A stretch of DNA of 64,000 nucleotides, taken from NCBI RefSeq assembly GCF_943736975.1, contig NZ_CALSFO010000001.1, forward strand, positions 1 to 64,000. The letters run 5' to 3'. Every line of letters begins with the position of its first letter. Position 1 is the first letter of the stretch. Made by a program: the position numbers and the translations under genes. This DNA comes from Streptococcus sp. Marseille-Q0941 (GTDB lineage: Bacteria; Bacillota; Bacilli; Lactobacillales; Streptococcaceae). The notes beneath the pieces are model-generated. The model was not told where the DNA came from. It did not search any database and was given only the letters and a program-made list of their open reading frames with translations. Positions 25,685 through 34,517 of the stretch are shown here, one piece after another.

Positions 25685-26341
25685 ATGTCTCAATACAAGA
25701 TTGCCCCATCAATATTGGCGGCAGACTATGCTAATTTTGAACGTGAAATTAAACGCCTAGAAGCAACTGGGGCGGAATATGCTCATATCGATATCATGGA
25801 TGGTCACTTTGTACCACAAATCAGCTTTGGTGCAGGTGTAGTCGAAAGTCTTCGTCCTCATAGCAAGATGGTCTTTGATTGCCATTTGATGGTATCAAAT
25901 CCCGAACATCATTTAGAAGACTTTGCGCGTGCAGGTGCAGACATCATCAGCATCCATGCAGAAGCAACACCTCATATCCATGGCGCTCTTCAAAAGATTC
26001 GTTCTCTTGGTGTCAAGCCATCGGTTGTGATCAATCCTGGTACACCAGTTGAAGCGATTAAGCATGTCCTTCATCTAGTTGATCAAGTATTGGTCATGAC
26101 GGTGAATCCTGGATTTGGTGGGCAAGCCTTTCTACCTGAAACCATGGATAAGATTCGTGAGCTAGTTCTCCTTCGTGAGGAAAAAGGATTGAACTTTGAG
26201 ATTGAAGTGGATGGCGGGATTGATGATCAAACGATTGCTCAAGCCAAAGAAGCTGGTGCTACAGTCTTTGTAGCAGGATCCTATGTTTTTAAGGGAGATG
26301 TCAATGAACGAGTGCAAGCACTCCGAAAACAACTGGACTAA
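25685..26341 (+). CDS. rpe: Ribulose-phosphate 3-epimerase
   Basis: Pentose phosphate enzyme of 218 aa, interconverting ribulose-5-P and xylulose-5-P. Metal-site motif HIDIMDGHFVP near residue 34, MTVNPGFGGQ (~138) and EVDGGI (~174). ATG 25685 has SD AAGGAGA; an ATG at 25622 would sit inside rsgA. It overlaps the next gene by 38 bp. Confidence 0.95.
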   Translation: MSQYKIAPSILAADYANFEREIKRLEATGAEYAHIDIMDGHFVPQISFGAGVVESLRPHSKMVFDCHLMVSNPEHHLEDFARAGADIISIHAEATPHIHGALQKIRSLGVKPSVVINPGTPVEAIKHVLHLVDQVLVMTVNPGFGGQAFLPETMDKIRELVLLREEKGLNFEIEVDGGIDDQTIAQAKEAGATVFVAGSYVFKGDVNERVQALRKQLD

Positions 26342-26966
26342 GGTTGCAGTTTTTGCTGGTGGAGACCGTGGACATTATCGGACAGATTTTGATTATTTTG
26401 TCGGTGTGGACCGTGGCTCACTCTGGGTACTGGAGGAAAAACTTCCTCTTGCTCTAGCTGTTGGGGATTTTGATTCTGTGACTGTAGAAGAACGTCAGTT
26501 GATTCAAAAGTACGCTCAGCACCTTGTCCAAGCTCAGCCAGAAAAAGATGATACCGATCTAGAACTAGCACTTTTAACGATTTTTGAAAAAAATCCTCAA
26601 GCTCAGGTGACCATTTTTGGTGCCCTAGGTGGTCGTATTGACCATATGCTGGCCAATGTCTTTCTTCCGAGCAATCCCAAGTTGGCACCCTTTATGCGCC
26701 AAATAGAGATTGAGGATGGACAAAATTTGATTAGCTATTGCCCAGAAGGCACCAGTCAGCTAGAGCCACGTTCGGACTATGATTATCTTGCTTTTATGCC
26801 TGTGAGGGATAGTCAGTTGACTATTGTCGGAGCCAAGTATGAATTGACTGAGGCGAATTTTTTCTTTAAGAAAGTTTATGCTTCTAACGAATATATAGAT
26901 AGGGAAGTTTTGGTGACTTGCCCAGATGGCTATGTAGTCGTGCTGCATAGCAAGGACAGGAGATAG
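26304..26966 (+). CDS. thiN: Thiamine diphosphokinase
   Basis: Makes thiamine diphosphate from thiamine and ATP. Motifs GVDRGS (~37), LAVGDFDSV (~51), KDDTDLELAL (~79) and GALGGRIDHMLAN (~98). Start is uncertain: ATG 26304 has AGGGAG 6 bp upstream and gives 220 aa, with about 10 extra residues before the conserved TKVAVFAGGD. The family usually begins right there, but the codon at that point is TGG, so no start is available. Confidence 0.88.
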   Translation: MNECKHSENNWTKVAVFAGGDRGHYRTDFDYFVGVDRGSLWVLEEKLPLALAVGDFDSVTVEERQLIQKYAQHLVQAQPEKDDTDLELALLTIFEKNPQAQVTIFGALGGRIDHMLANVFLPSNPKLAPFMRQIEIEDGQNLISYCPEGTSQLEPRSDYDYLAFMPVRDSQLTIVGAKYELTEANFFFKKVYASNEYIDREVLVTCPDGYVVVLHSKDRR

Positions 26967-26967
26967 G

Positions 26968-28224
26968 ATGGAGATTATAGTACTACTGTTACTAATTGCT
27001 AACCTAGCCGGCCTCTTTCTTATTTGGCAGAGGCAGGAAAAGCAGGAGAAATACCTGACCAAAAGTTTAGAAGACCAGGTAGATAATCTTTCAGACCAGT
27101 TAGATTATCGATTTGAACAAGCGCGACAAGCAAGCCAGCTGGATCAAAAAAATCTAGAAGTGGCTGTTAGCGACCGTTTGCAGGAGGTGCGGATTGAGTT
27201 GCACCAAGGCTTGACTCAGCTTAGGCAGGAGATGAATGAGAACCTTCTTCAAACCAGAGACAAGACCGACCAACGACTACAGGCCTTGCAGGAGTCAAAT
27301 GAGCAACGTTTAGAGCAGATGCGCCAAACGGTCGAGGAAAAGCTAGAAAAGACCCTACAGACACGCTTGCAAGCATCCTTCGAGACAGTTTCCAAACAGC
27401 TAGAATCTGTCAATCGTGGTCTTGGAGAAATGCAGACGGTTGCGCGAGATGTCGGCGCCCTTAACAAGGTCTTATCTGGAACAAAAACTCGAGGAATTCT
27501 AGGAGAATTACAACTGGGCCAAATCATAGAAGATATCATGACACCTGCCCAGTATGAGAGAGAATTTGCAACGGTTGAAAACTCGAGTGAACGAGTAGAA
27601 TACGCTATTAAGTTGCCTGGGCAAGGCGACCAAGAATATGTCTATCTGCCGATTGACTCTAAGTTTCCTTTGGAAGATTATTACCGCCTTGAAGAAGCCT
27701 ATGAAGCAGGTGATAAGGAAGAAATCGAAAATTGTCGCAAATCACTCCAAACAAGCGTTAAGCGTTTTGCTAAGGATATTAAGAGCAAGTACCTGGCGCC
27801 ACCTAGGACGACCAATTTTGGGGTCTTGTTTGTTCCGACAGAAGGTCTTTACTCAGAAATCGTTAGAAATCCGATTTTCTTTGATGGTTTGAGACGGGAG
27901 GAACAGATTATTGTTGCAGGCCCAAGTACCTTATCAGCTCTTCTCAATTCCCTATCGGTTGGTTTCAAAACTCTCAATATCCAGAAAAGTGCTGATCATA
28001 TCAGCCAAACTCTTGCTAGTGTTAAAACGGAATTTGGCAAGTTCGGAGGCATTCTGGTCAAGGCCCAAAAACATCTCCAACATGCCTCTGGCAACATTGA
28101 TGAATTATTAAATCGTCGTACTACAGCTATCGAGCGGACGCTCCGTCACATTGAGTTATCAGAAGGTAAGCCAGCGCTTGACCTACTCCAGTTCCAAGAA
28201 GATGAGGAAGAATATGAAGATTAG
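26968..28224 (+). CDS. rmuC: DNA recombination protein RmuC
   Basis: 418 aa: an N-terminal membrane segment (residues 2-16), a long Gln/Glu-rich coiled coil (~25-150), then the RmuC nuclease-like domain (LGELQLGQIIEDI near 175 to ~390). RmuC limits recombination at inverted repeats; its exact activity is unclear. It starts 1 bp after thiN and overlaps the next gene by 11 bp. Confidence 0.92.
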   Translation: MEIIVLLLLIANLAGLFLIWQRQEKQEKYLTKSLEDQVDNLSDQLDYRFEQARQASQLDQKNLEVAVSDRLQEVRIELHQGLTQLRQEMNENLLQTRDKTDQRLQALQESNEQRLEQMRQTVEEKLEKTLQTRLQASFETVSKQLESVNRGLGEMQTVARDVGALNKVLSGTKTRGILGELQLGQIIEDIMTPAQYEREFATVENSSERVEYAIKLPGQGDQEYVYLPIDSKFPLEDYYRLEEAYEAGDKEEIENCRKSLQTSVKRFAKDIKSKYLAPPRTTNFGVLFVPTEGLYSEIVRNPIFFDGLRREEQIIVAGPSTLSALLNSLSVGFKTLNIQKSADHISQTLASVKTEFGKFGGILVKAQKHLQHASGNIDELLNRRTTAIERTLRHIELSEGKPALDLLQFQEDEEEYED

Positions 28225-29155
28225 TCACATGAAAAAAGATGAGCTTTTTGAAGGCTTTTACCTGATCAAGTCAGCTGACCTAAGACAGACACGTGCTGGG
28301 AAAAACTACCTAGCCTTTACCTTCCAAGATGATAGTGGGGAAATCGAAGGGAAACTCTGGGATGCCCAACCTCACAATGTTGAGGCCTTTACTGTAGGGA
28401 AGGTTGTCCACATGCAGGGACGTCGGGAAGTGTACAACAACACTCCACAGGTCAATCAAATCACCCTTCGCTTACCTCAGCCAGGGGAACCCAATGACCC
28501 AGCAGACTTCAAGGTCAAATCACCAGTGGATGTTAAGGAAATCCGCGAGTATATTTCACAGATGATTTTCAAGATTGAAAATCCCATCTGGCAACGTATC
28601 GTTCGGAGTCTTTACACCAAATATGATAAGGAATTCTACTCCTATCCAGCAGCAAAAACCAACCACCATGCCTTTGAGACAGGACTTGCTTATCATACTG
28701 CCACTATGGTTCGTTTAGCTGAAGCTATCGCAGATGTGTATCCACAGCTGAATAAGAGCTTGCTCTACGCCGGAATTATGTTGCATGACCTAGCCAAGGT
28801 TATTGAGTTGACAGGTCCCGATCAGACAGAGTACACAGTAAGAGGCAATCTTATCGGCCATATCGCTTTGATTGATAGCGAAATTACCAAAGCGACAATG
28901 GAACTTGGAATCGATGATACTCGAGAAGAAGTCGTTCTTCTACGCCATGTGATTCTCAGTCACCATGGATTGCTCGAGTATGGTAGTCCAGTTCGCCCTC
29001 GTGTGATGGAAGCCGAAATCATTCACATGGTTGATAATTTGGATGCCAGCATGATGATGATGTCGACAGCTCTGGCCCTTGTTGATGAAGGAGAAATGAC
29101 CAACAAAGTCTTTGCTATGGACAATCGTTCCTTCTACAAGCCGAAATTAGACTAA
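28214..29155 (+). CDS. cbf1: 3'-5' exoribonuclease YhaM (Cbf1)
   Basis: 313 aa. N-terminal OB-fold nucleic-acid domain (residues ~10-110), then an HD domain with His pairs (TNHHAF ~151, MLHDLAK ~196, LSHHGLLEYG ~253). It trims RNA 3' ends and terminator stubs; in pneumococcus Cbf1 is also implicated in sRNA decay. ATG 28214 overlaps rmuC and follows GAGGAAG. Confidence 0.92.
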   Translation: MKISHMKKDELFEGFYLIKSADLRQTRAGKNYLAFTFQDDSGEIEGKLWDAQPHNVEAFTVGKVVHMQGRREVYNNTPQVNQITLRLPQPGEPNDPADFKVKSPVDVKEIREYISQMIFKIENPIWQRIVRSLYTKYDKEFYSYPAAKTNHHAFETGLAYHTATMVRLAEAIADVYPQLNKSLLYAGIMLHDLAKVIELTGPDQTEYTVRGNLIGHIALIDSEITKATMELGIDDTREEVVLLRHVILSHHGLLEYGSPVRPRVMEAEIIHMVDNLDASMMMMSTALALVDEGEMTNKVFAMDNRSFYKPKLD

Positions 29156-29168
29156 AAACTAAAAAAAT

Positions 29169-29202
29169 GAGCTTTATTTAGGCAATAAAGTTCGTTTTTT
29201 TT
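29169..29202 (+). terminator. Terminator of the tatD-cbf1 run
   Basis: GAGCTTTATT (29169-29178) pairs with AATAAAGTTC (29184-29193, one G-T pair) and is followed by G and eight T's. Confidence 0.75.
29187..29199 (-). promoter_or_regulatory. Possible PurBox upstream of purR
   Basis: The minus strand reads AAAAACGAACTTT, one base off the streptococcal/lactococcal PurBox AWWWCCGAACWWT. It overlaps the 3' arm of the preceding terminator, about 60 bp before purR. Autoregulation is an inference. Confidence 0.4.
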
Positions 29203-29214
29203 GTTTGAGTGTGA

Positions 29215-29220
29215 TATAAT
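29215..29220 (+). promoter_or_regulatory. purR -10 element
   Basis: TATAAT at 29215-29220, preceded by TGTGA; a TTCGTT at 29191-29196 may serve as -35 (18-bp spacer). Confidence 0.55.
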
Positions 29221-29257
29221 GAGAAAAAGACTAATAAAAAAGAATGGTGAATAACTA

Positions 29258-30082
29258 ATGAAATTAAGAAGAAGTGATCGGATGGTTGTTATTTCCAATT
29301 ACTTGATTAACAATCCATACAAATTAACCAGTCTCAATACCTTTGCGGAAAAGTATGAATCTGCTAAATCTTCTATTTCAGAAGATATTGTCATTATTAA
29401 ACGTGCCTTCGAAGAGATTGAAATCGGCCATATTCAGACGGTGACAGGTGCTGGTGGTGGTGTTATTTTCACACCATCTATCTCTACCCTTGAGTCTAAA
29501 ACAATCATCGAAGAGCTTCGCAGCAAACTTTCAGAGAGCGACCGCATTCTTCCAGGTGGCTACATTTATTTGTCTGACCTATTGAGTACGCCAGCTATTT
29601 TGAAAAATATCGGCCGCATTATTGCCAAGAGCTTTATGGATCAAAAGATTGATGCTGTTATGACTGTTGCAACCAAAGGAGTTCCGCTTGCAAATGCAGT
29701 TGCAAATGTTCTCAACGTACCTTTTGTCATTGTCCGTCGTGACTTGAAAATCACTGAAGGTTCAACTGTTAGTGTTAACTATGTTTCAGGTTCTAGTGAC
29801 CGTATTGAAAAAATGTTCCTTTCAAAACGAAGCCTTAAAGCAGGAAGTCGTGTCTTGATCGTTGATGATTTCTTGAAAGGCGGAGGAACTATTAATGGTA
29901 TGATTAGCCTTTTAACAGAGTTTGATTCAGAGTTAGCTGGTGTAGCTGTCTTTGCTGATAATGCGCAGGAAGATCGTGAACAGCAGTTTGACTACAAATC
30001 ACTCTTGAAGGTTACGGACATTGATGTGAAGAACCAACAAATTGCTGTTGAAGTTGGAAATATCTTTGACGAAGAAAAATAA
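29258..30082 (+). CDS. purR: Purine operon regulator PurR
   Basis: 274 aa: an N-terminal winged helix (residues ~1-70) fused to a phosphoribosyltransferase-like domain with the PRPP-binding loop VLIVDDFLKGGGT (~203-215). In streptococci and lactococci PurR of this family controls purine synthesis genes through PurBoxes, with PRPP as signal. Monocistronic between terminators. Confidence 0.93.
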   Translation: MKLRRSDRMVVISNYLINNPYKLTSLNTFAEKYESAKSSISEDIVIIKRAFEEIEIGHIQTVTGAGGGVIFTPSISTLESKTIIEELRSKLSESDRILPGGYIYLSDLLSTPAILKNIGRIIAKSFMDQKIDAVMTVATKGVPLANAVANVLNVPFVIVRRDLKITEGSTVSVNYVSGSSDRIEKMFLSKRSLKAGSRVLIVDDFLKGGGTINGMISLLTEFDSELAGVAVFADNAQEDREQQFDYKSLLKVTDIDVKNQQIAVEVGNIFDEEK

Positions 30083-30099
30083 GAATTGACTTGAAATAC

Positions 30100-30127
30100 A
30101 AAGGTTGGAACTTTCGTCCCAGCCTTT
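30100..30127 (+). terminator. purR terminator
   Basis: AAAGGTTGG (30100-30108) pairs with CCAGCCTTT, loop about AACTTTCGTC, then TCTTT. Confidence 0.75.
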
Positions 30128-30154
30128 CTTTGATAATGGATATGAAGGAGTCCT

Positions 30155-31408
30155 ATGAAAACACCATTTATTAAACGTGAAGCCTTAGAAAAGATCGTTG
30201 AAGAGTTTCCAACACCTTTCCATCTCTACGATGAAAAAGGGATCCGGGAGAAAGCACGCGCAGTAAACAAAGCCTTTTCTTGGAATAAGGGTTTTAAAGA
30301 ATACTTCGCAGTAAAAGCGACCCCAACTCCAGCTATCTTGAAAATTTTGCAAGAAGAAGGATGTGGAGTGGATTGTTCTAGTTATGTAGAACTCTTGATG
30401 AGTCACAAACTAGGATTTTCTGGTTCCGATATGATGTTCTCGTCCAACAATACCCCAGATCGAGAGTACGCCTATGCCCGTGAACTGGGGGCTACAATCA
30501 ATTTGGATGCCTTTGAAGATATTGAACATTTAGAGCGTGCAGCTGGGATTCCCGAGATTATCTCTTGCCGCTACAATCCTGGTGGTGTATTTGAACTAGG
30601 AACGGATATTATGGATAATCCTGGTGAAGCTAAGTTCGGGATGACTAAGGAACAGCTCTTTGAAGCTTTTGCTATCTTGAAAGAAAAGGGAGCGAAAACT
30701 TTTGGCATTCATTCCTTCCTAGCTTCCAATACAGTGACTCACCTCTACTATCCAGAATTAGCCCGTCAGCTCTTTGAGTTGGCCGTGGAAATCAAGGATA
30801 AATTAGGAATTTCCCTCGATTTTATCAATCTTTCTGGAGGTATCGGGGTCAACTATCGCCCAGACCAGGATCCAAATGATATTGCTTTGATTGGTGAGGG
30901 AGTTCGTCAGGTTTATGAAGAAGTCCTCGCACCAGCAGGTCTTGGTCAGGTGAAGATATTTACAGAACTTGGGCGCTTTATGTTGGCACCTCATGGAGTT
31001 CTGGTTACAAGAGTAACCCATAAAAAGAAAACCTACCGAACTTATCTTGGAGTAGATGCATCAGCTGGCAATCTTATGAGACCGGCTATGTATGGAGCCT
31101 ATCACCACATCACCAATATGATGAATCCTGACGGTCAGACGGAAGTCGTTGATGTTGTTGGCTCTCTTTGTGAAAACAACGATAAGTTTGCAGTTAATCG
31201 TGAACTACCTCAAACAGAAATTGGTGATTTGTTAGTCATTCATGATACAGGTGCGCATGGCTTCTCTATGGGCTACCAGTACAATGCCAAACTTCGTTCA
31301 GCAGAGATTCTCTATACAAAGGACGGTGGTGCACGGCTAATCCGTAGAGCAGAGCGACCTGAGGACTATTTTGCAACTCTCTATGGATTCGACTTTGACA
31401 GGGATTAG
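30155..31408 (+). CDS. lysA: Diaminopimelate decarboxylase family protein
   Basis: PLP-dependent fold-III decarboxylase, 417 aa. PLP lysine K54 is in YFAVKATPTP; the glycine loop LSGGIGVNY is near 226 and the second-subunit cysteine motif GSLCENNDKF near 337. LysA makes lysine from meso-diaminopimelate. No other lysine-pathway genes are in the window, so an orphan role or another substrate is possible. SD AAGGAG. The gap to pflA has its promoter. Confidence 0.87.
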   Translation: MKTPFIKREALEKIVEEFPTPFHLYDEKGIREKARAVNKAFSWNKGFKEYFAVKATPTPAILKILQEEGCGVDCSSYVELLMSHKLGFSGSDMMFSSNNTPDREYAYARELGATINLDAFEDIEHLERAAGIPEIISCRYNPGGVFELGTDIMDNPGEAKFGMTKEQLFEAFAILKEKGAKTFGIHSFLASNTVTHLYYPELARQLFELAVEIKDKLGISLDFINLSGGIGVNYRPDQDPNDIALIGEGVRQVYEEVLAPAGLGQVKIFTELGRFMLAPHGVLVTRVTHKKKTYRTYLGVDASAGNLMRPAMYGAYHHITNMMNPDGQTEVVDVVGSLCENNDKFAVNRELPQTEIGDLLVIHDTGAHGFSMGYQYNAKLRSAEILYTKDGGARLIRRAERPEDYFATLYGFDFDRD

Positions 31409-31478
31409 AAGAATTTTTGAAAATCATGAAAGTTGAAAGTGAAAAACAGTTTGTTTTCTAAAAAATAGACAAAATCTA

Positions 31479-31506
31479 TTGTTTTTCCTTTCAAGCATGA
31501 TATAAT
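31479..31506 (+). promoter_or_regulatory. pflA promoter
   Basis: TTGTTT (31479-31484), 16-bp spacer, TATAAT (31501-31506). Confidence 0.65.
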
Positions 31507-31512
31507 AAAATT

Positions 31513-31526
31513 ATAAAACGGTTTCA
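31513..31526 (-). promoter_or_regulatory. Possible cre site in the pflA leader
   Basis: The minus strand reads TGAAACCGTTTTAT, matching 11 of 14 positions of the CcpA site TGWAARCGYTWWCA. Position just downstream of the -10 suits repression, consistent with sugar control of formate fermentation in streptococci. Confidence 0.4.
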
Positions 31527-31540
31527 AGGAAGGTGACCTT

Positions 31541-32335
31541 ATGTCTGAAGAAACAATTGACTATGGACAAGTGACAGGAATGGTGCATTCGACAGAGAGT
31601 TTTGGGGCAGTAGATGGTCCTGGGATTCGTTTTATTGTCTTTTTGCAGGGCTGTCAGATGCGTTGCCAATATTGCCATAACCCAGATACTTGGGCTATGG
31701 AAACCAATAAATCTCGTGTACGAACAGTAGATGATGTTCTAGAAGAAGCGCTTCGTTATCGTGGCTTCTGGGGAGACAAGGGAGGTATTACAGTCAGTGG
31801 AGGAGAAGCTCTCTTGCAGATTGATTTCTTGATTGCCCTCTTTACCAAGGCAAAAGAAAAAGGAATTCACTGTACCTTGGATACTTGTGCCCTTCCATTC
31901 CGGAACAAACCACGCTATCTAGAAAAATTCAACAAGCTCATGTCCGTGACAGACTTAGTTCTCCTTGATATCAAGGAAATCAACGAAGCACAGCACAAGA
32001 TTGTAACCAGTCAGACCAACAAAAACATCTTGGCATGTGCGCAGTACTTGTCAGATATTGGGAAACCTGTTTGGATTCGTCACGTTCTCGTACCAGGATT
32101 GACAGACCGTGATGAAGATTTGATTGAACTCGGTAAGTTCGTAAAAACTCTTAAAAACGTTGATAAGTTTGAAATCTTACCTTACCACACTATGGGAGAG
32201 TTCAAATGGCGTGAACTCGGGATTCCATATTCGCTTGAAGGGGTGAAACCTCCAACAGCAGATCGTGTGAAGAACGCTAAGGAATTGATGGATACAGAAA
32301 GTTATCAAGATTACATGAAACGTGTACATGGATAA
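31541..32335 (+). CDS. pflA: Pyruvate formate-lyase-activating enzyme
   Basis: Radical SAM enzyme of 264 aa that puts the glycyl radical on pyruvate formate-lyase. The CX3CX2C cluster cysteines are C38, C42 and C45 (GCQMRCQYC). The SAM-binding SGGEALL is near 86. PFL itself is not in the window. SD GGAAGG. Confidence 0.95.
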   Translation: MSEETIDYGQVTGMVHSTESFGAVDGPGIRFIVFLQGCQMRCQYCHNPDTWAMETNKSRVRTVDDVLEEALRYRGFWGDKGGITVSGGEALLQIDFLIALFTKAKEKGIHCTLDTCALPFRNKPRYLEKFNKLMSVTDLVLLDIKEINEAQHKIVTSQTNKNILACAQYLSDIGKPVWIRHVLVPGLTDRDEDLIELGKFVKTLKNVDKFEILPYHTMGEFKWRELGIPYSLEGVKPPTADRVKNAKELMDTESYQDYMKRVHG

Positions 32336-32339
32336 AAAG

Positions 32340-32366
32340 AAGCCTGATGGAGACATCGGGCTTTTC
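32340..32366 (+). terminator. pflA terminator
   Basis: AAGCCTGATG, loop GAGA, CATCGGGCTT, then TTCT. Confidence 0.8.
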
Positions 32367-32372
32367 TGGTAT

Positions 32373-32410
32373 CAAAAAAGCTTAGCCAAAATGCTAAGCC
32401 TTTTATTTTT
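32373..32410 (-). terminator. Terminator of the yidC gene
   Basis: GCTTAGC / GCTAAGC stem with A-tract on the pflA side and T-tract on the other, so it can work both ways; on the minus strand it follows the yidC stop. Confidence 0.82.
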
Positions 32411-33335
32411 ATCTAGAATGTTGTTTTCCAGAATTGCGTTTTTTGTTTTTCTTCTTAGTAGAAGTTGAGATAACTGCTGTTGATTCAGGGGTTACATCTT
32501 TACGAGCAACTGAAGTTTTACTTGCTTTTGGTGGGTTCTTAGCCAGTTCTTCACGTACTTTTTTGCGAAGTTTTGGACGAATAATGTAGTTGACGATGAA
32601 TTGTTGAAGAATCATCATGAAACCACCGACAACCCAGTAAAGTGTAACGCTGGCTGGTGAGAAGATTGAGAACATGACAATCATCATTGGACTCATGTAA
32701 ATCATCTTCTTAAGTTGTTCTCTTTGAGTTTCGTCTTCAACTCCATGTAGTGAAAGGAGCGATTGGACGTAGTAGAGAACACCTGCACAGGCGATAAGAA
32801 TCCAACTTGGAGAACCAAGTGCAATTCCTAGGAAGCTAGCTTCAGAAACACCTTCTGTATGTTGAGCAGCAAAGTAGATCGCTGAGAAGAAAGGCATTTG
32901 GATGAGGAGAGGGAAACATCCTACTCCGCCAAACATACTGATACCGTGCTCTTTTTGAGCAGCAAAGAGGGCTTGTTGGGCTTCCAGTTTTTCTTCTTGA
33001 GTTGTTGCTTCTTTCAGACGAGTCTGATGTGGCTCAAGAACATGCTTGAGGGCGTTCATCTTTTCAGAATGAAGCGTTGCCTTCCATGATTGATAGATAC
33101 CAAGTGGTAAAATAATCAAGCGTACGATAATGGTTACGATAATAATAGCGACCCCGAAGCCTAGCCCTTTATCAGTAGCGAAGTACTTGATAGCTTCTCC
33201 CATCGGGGCACCCAAGAAATCCCAAACGGGACCAATTGGCTTACCTGTTGCTTTATCAATCTGAACGCAACCTGTCAAGACTAATAGCATAGCTACTCCC
33301 ATGATAGAGAGGGCGATTCGTTTAATTGATTTCAC
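32409..33335 (-). CDS. yidC: Membrane protein insertase YidC (OxaA1 type)
   Basis: 308-aa lipoprotein insertase of the inner membrane. Lipobox LTGC with C23, then about five transmembrane segments (residues ~60-80, ~135-155, ~170-190, ~215-250) and a basic C-terminal tail (KKKNKKRNSGKQ) that can touch ribosomes. Streptococci carry two YidC paralogues; this is the one next to acyP. Its start has GGAATAAAAA upstream, a modest SD. It is 77 bp from acyP on the same strand. Confidence 0.93.
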   Translation of the reverse strand: MKSIKRIALSIMGVAMLLVLTGCVQIDKATGKPIGPVWDFLGAPMGEAIKYFATDKGLGFGVAIIIVTIIVRLIILPLGIYQSWKATLHSEKMNALKHVLEPHQTRLKEATTQEEKLEAQQALFAAQKEHGISMFGGVGCFPLLIQMPFFSAIYFAAQHTEGVSEASFLGIALGSPSWILIACAGVLYYVQSLLSLHGVEDETQREQLKKMIYMSPMMIVMFSIFSPASVTLYWVVGGFMMILQQFIVNYIIRPKLRKKVREELAKNPPKASKTSVARKDVTPESTAVISTSTKKKNKKRNSGKQHSR

Positions 33336-33412
33336 TGTTTTTATTCCTTCTTTAAAAATTATACCTTTCTATTCTACTGTTTTTTTGGAAAATATACAAT
33401 AGTTCTCTGGAC

Positions 33413-33691
33413 CTAATTTGCTACTTTGAAATCTGAATAGGATGGGAAGTTGCTCAATTGAACATCTAGATAAGTTACTTTTGAGAAGGGAGTAGGTCCT
33501 TTTCGGATTTCTTGGATGAACTTAGCCATGATAGCTGAAGACTCTGCTTGGGCAAGAATTTCAACGGTTCCGTCATCGTTGTTCCAGACACGACCAGTGA
33601 TTCCACCTAGATCGAGGGCAAGGGTATAAACGCCCCAGCGGAAACCAACGCCTTGAACGCGACCCTGTGCGATCATTTTGACCTTTTGCAT
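33413..33691 (-). CDS. acyP: Acylphosphatase
   Basis: 92-aa enzyme hydrolysing acyl phosphates. The catalytic Arg R18 lies in GRVQGVGFRWG and Asn at 37/38 in VWNNDDGTVE. SD AAGGAGG is 6 bp before ATG 33691; a longer in-frame reading to 33784 lies in the opposite gene. It is divergent from the methyltransferase gene with only 33 bp between start codons. Confidence 0.93.
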   Translation of the reverse strand: MQKVKMIAQGRVQGVGFRWGVYTLALDLGGITGRVWNNDDGTVEILAQAESSAIMAKFIQEIRKGPTPFSKVTYLDVQLSNFPSYSDFKVAN

Positions 33692-33709
33692 ACCAAACCT
33701 CCTTGATTG

Positions 33710-33718
33710 TGTTATAAT
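33710..33718 (+). promoter_or_regulatory. Extended -10 promoter giving a leaderless transcript
   Basis: TGTTATAAT (33710-33718) ends 6 nt before ATG 33725, so the start point expected at +7 is the A of the start codon. No Shine-Dalgarno sequence lies between. Confidence 0.7.
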
Positions 33719-33724
33719 ACCTTT

Positions 33725-34465
33725 ATGACTATTATAACCTCTAAAGCTAATTCTGTGGTAAAAAATGCCAAGAAATTGCATCAAAAAAAATATCGAAAAT
33801 CTTCTTATTTAATTGAAGGATGGCATTTGTTTGAAGAGGCTGTTCAGGCTGGTGCAAAGATTGAGAAAATATTTGCCCTTTCAGAGTATGGTGAAAAATT
33901 AACGGACTACCCTCAGACTGCCTTTGTGACAGAAGAAATCTTGTTTGATTTGGCAGATTCACAAACGCCTCAGGGCATCGTTGCCATTGTTCAAAAGGAA
34001 GAAGAGCAGTTGCCGGATTTCACCTCTGGAAAATATCTTTTCTTGGAAGACGTGCAGGATCCTGGAAATGTTGGCACAATGATTCGAACGGCAGATGCAG
34101 CAGGTTTTTCGGGAGTCATTGTTTCAAGCAAGTCAGCAGATATTTATAGTTTGAAGACTCTCCGATCCATGCAGGGCAGTCATTTTCATGTACCGATTTA
34201 TCGGATGCCTGTTGAAACATTTGTAGAAGGGGCTAAAAAGGGCAATTTACCAATTCTGGCAACTACTTTGTCCCCAAAATCTAAAGATTATCGTGAGCTT
34301 GCTCAGCCAGAAGATTTCGCCTTGGTCATGGGAAATGAAGGGCAAGGCATTAGTCCATTCATGGCAGATCATGCAGACCAACTGGTTCATATTACCATGA
34401 AAGGGCAAGCGGAAAGTCTCAACGTTGCCATTGCTGCAGGCATACTCATGTTTTATTTGAGTTAA
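33725..34465 (+). CDS. TrmH/SpoU family RNA 2'-O-methyltransferase
   Basis: SPOUT-fold methyltransferase, 246 aa. Substrate-binding N-terminal domain (residues 1-95), then SPOUT motifs: LEDVQDPGNVGTMIRTADAA (~105-124), LVMGNEGQGI (~200) and the SLNVAIAAGILMF C terminus. The target (rRNA or tRNA) cannot be set from sequence. Start ATG 33725 has no Shine-Dalgarno and lies 7 nt after a -10 box, so translation is probably leaderless. Confidence 0.9.
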   Translation: MTIITSKANSVVKNAKKLHQKKYRKSSYLIEGWHLFEEAVQAGAKIEKIFALSEYGEKLTDYPQTAFVTEEILFDLADSQTPQGIVAIVQKEEEQLPDFTSGKYLFLEDVQDPGNVGTMIRTADAAGFSGVIVSSKSADIYSLKTLRSMQGSHFHVPIYRMPVETFVEGAKKGNLPILATTLSPKSKDYRELAQPEDFALVMGNEGQGISPFMADHADQLVHITMKGQAESLNVAIAAGILMFYLS

Positions 34466-34517
34466 AATAGTTTATTTTTGTTATAATCAGTAAAAAGATT
34501 TCATAAGGAGAAAAAAT

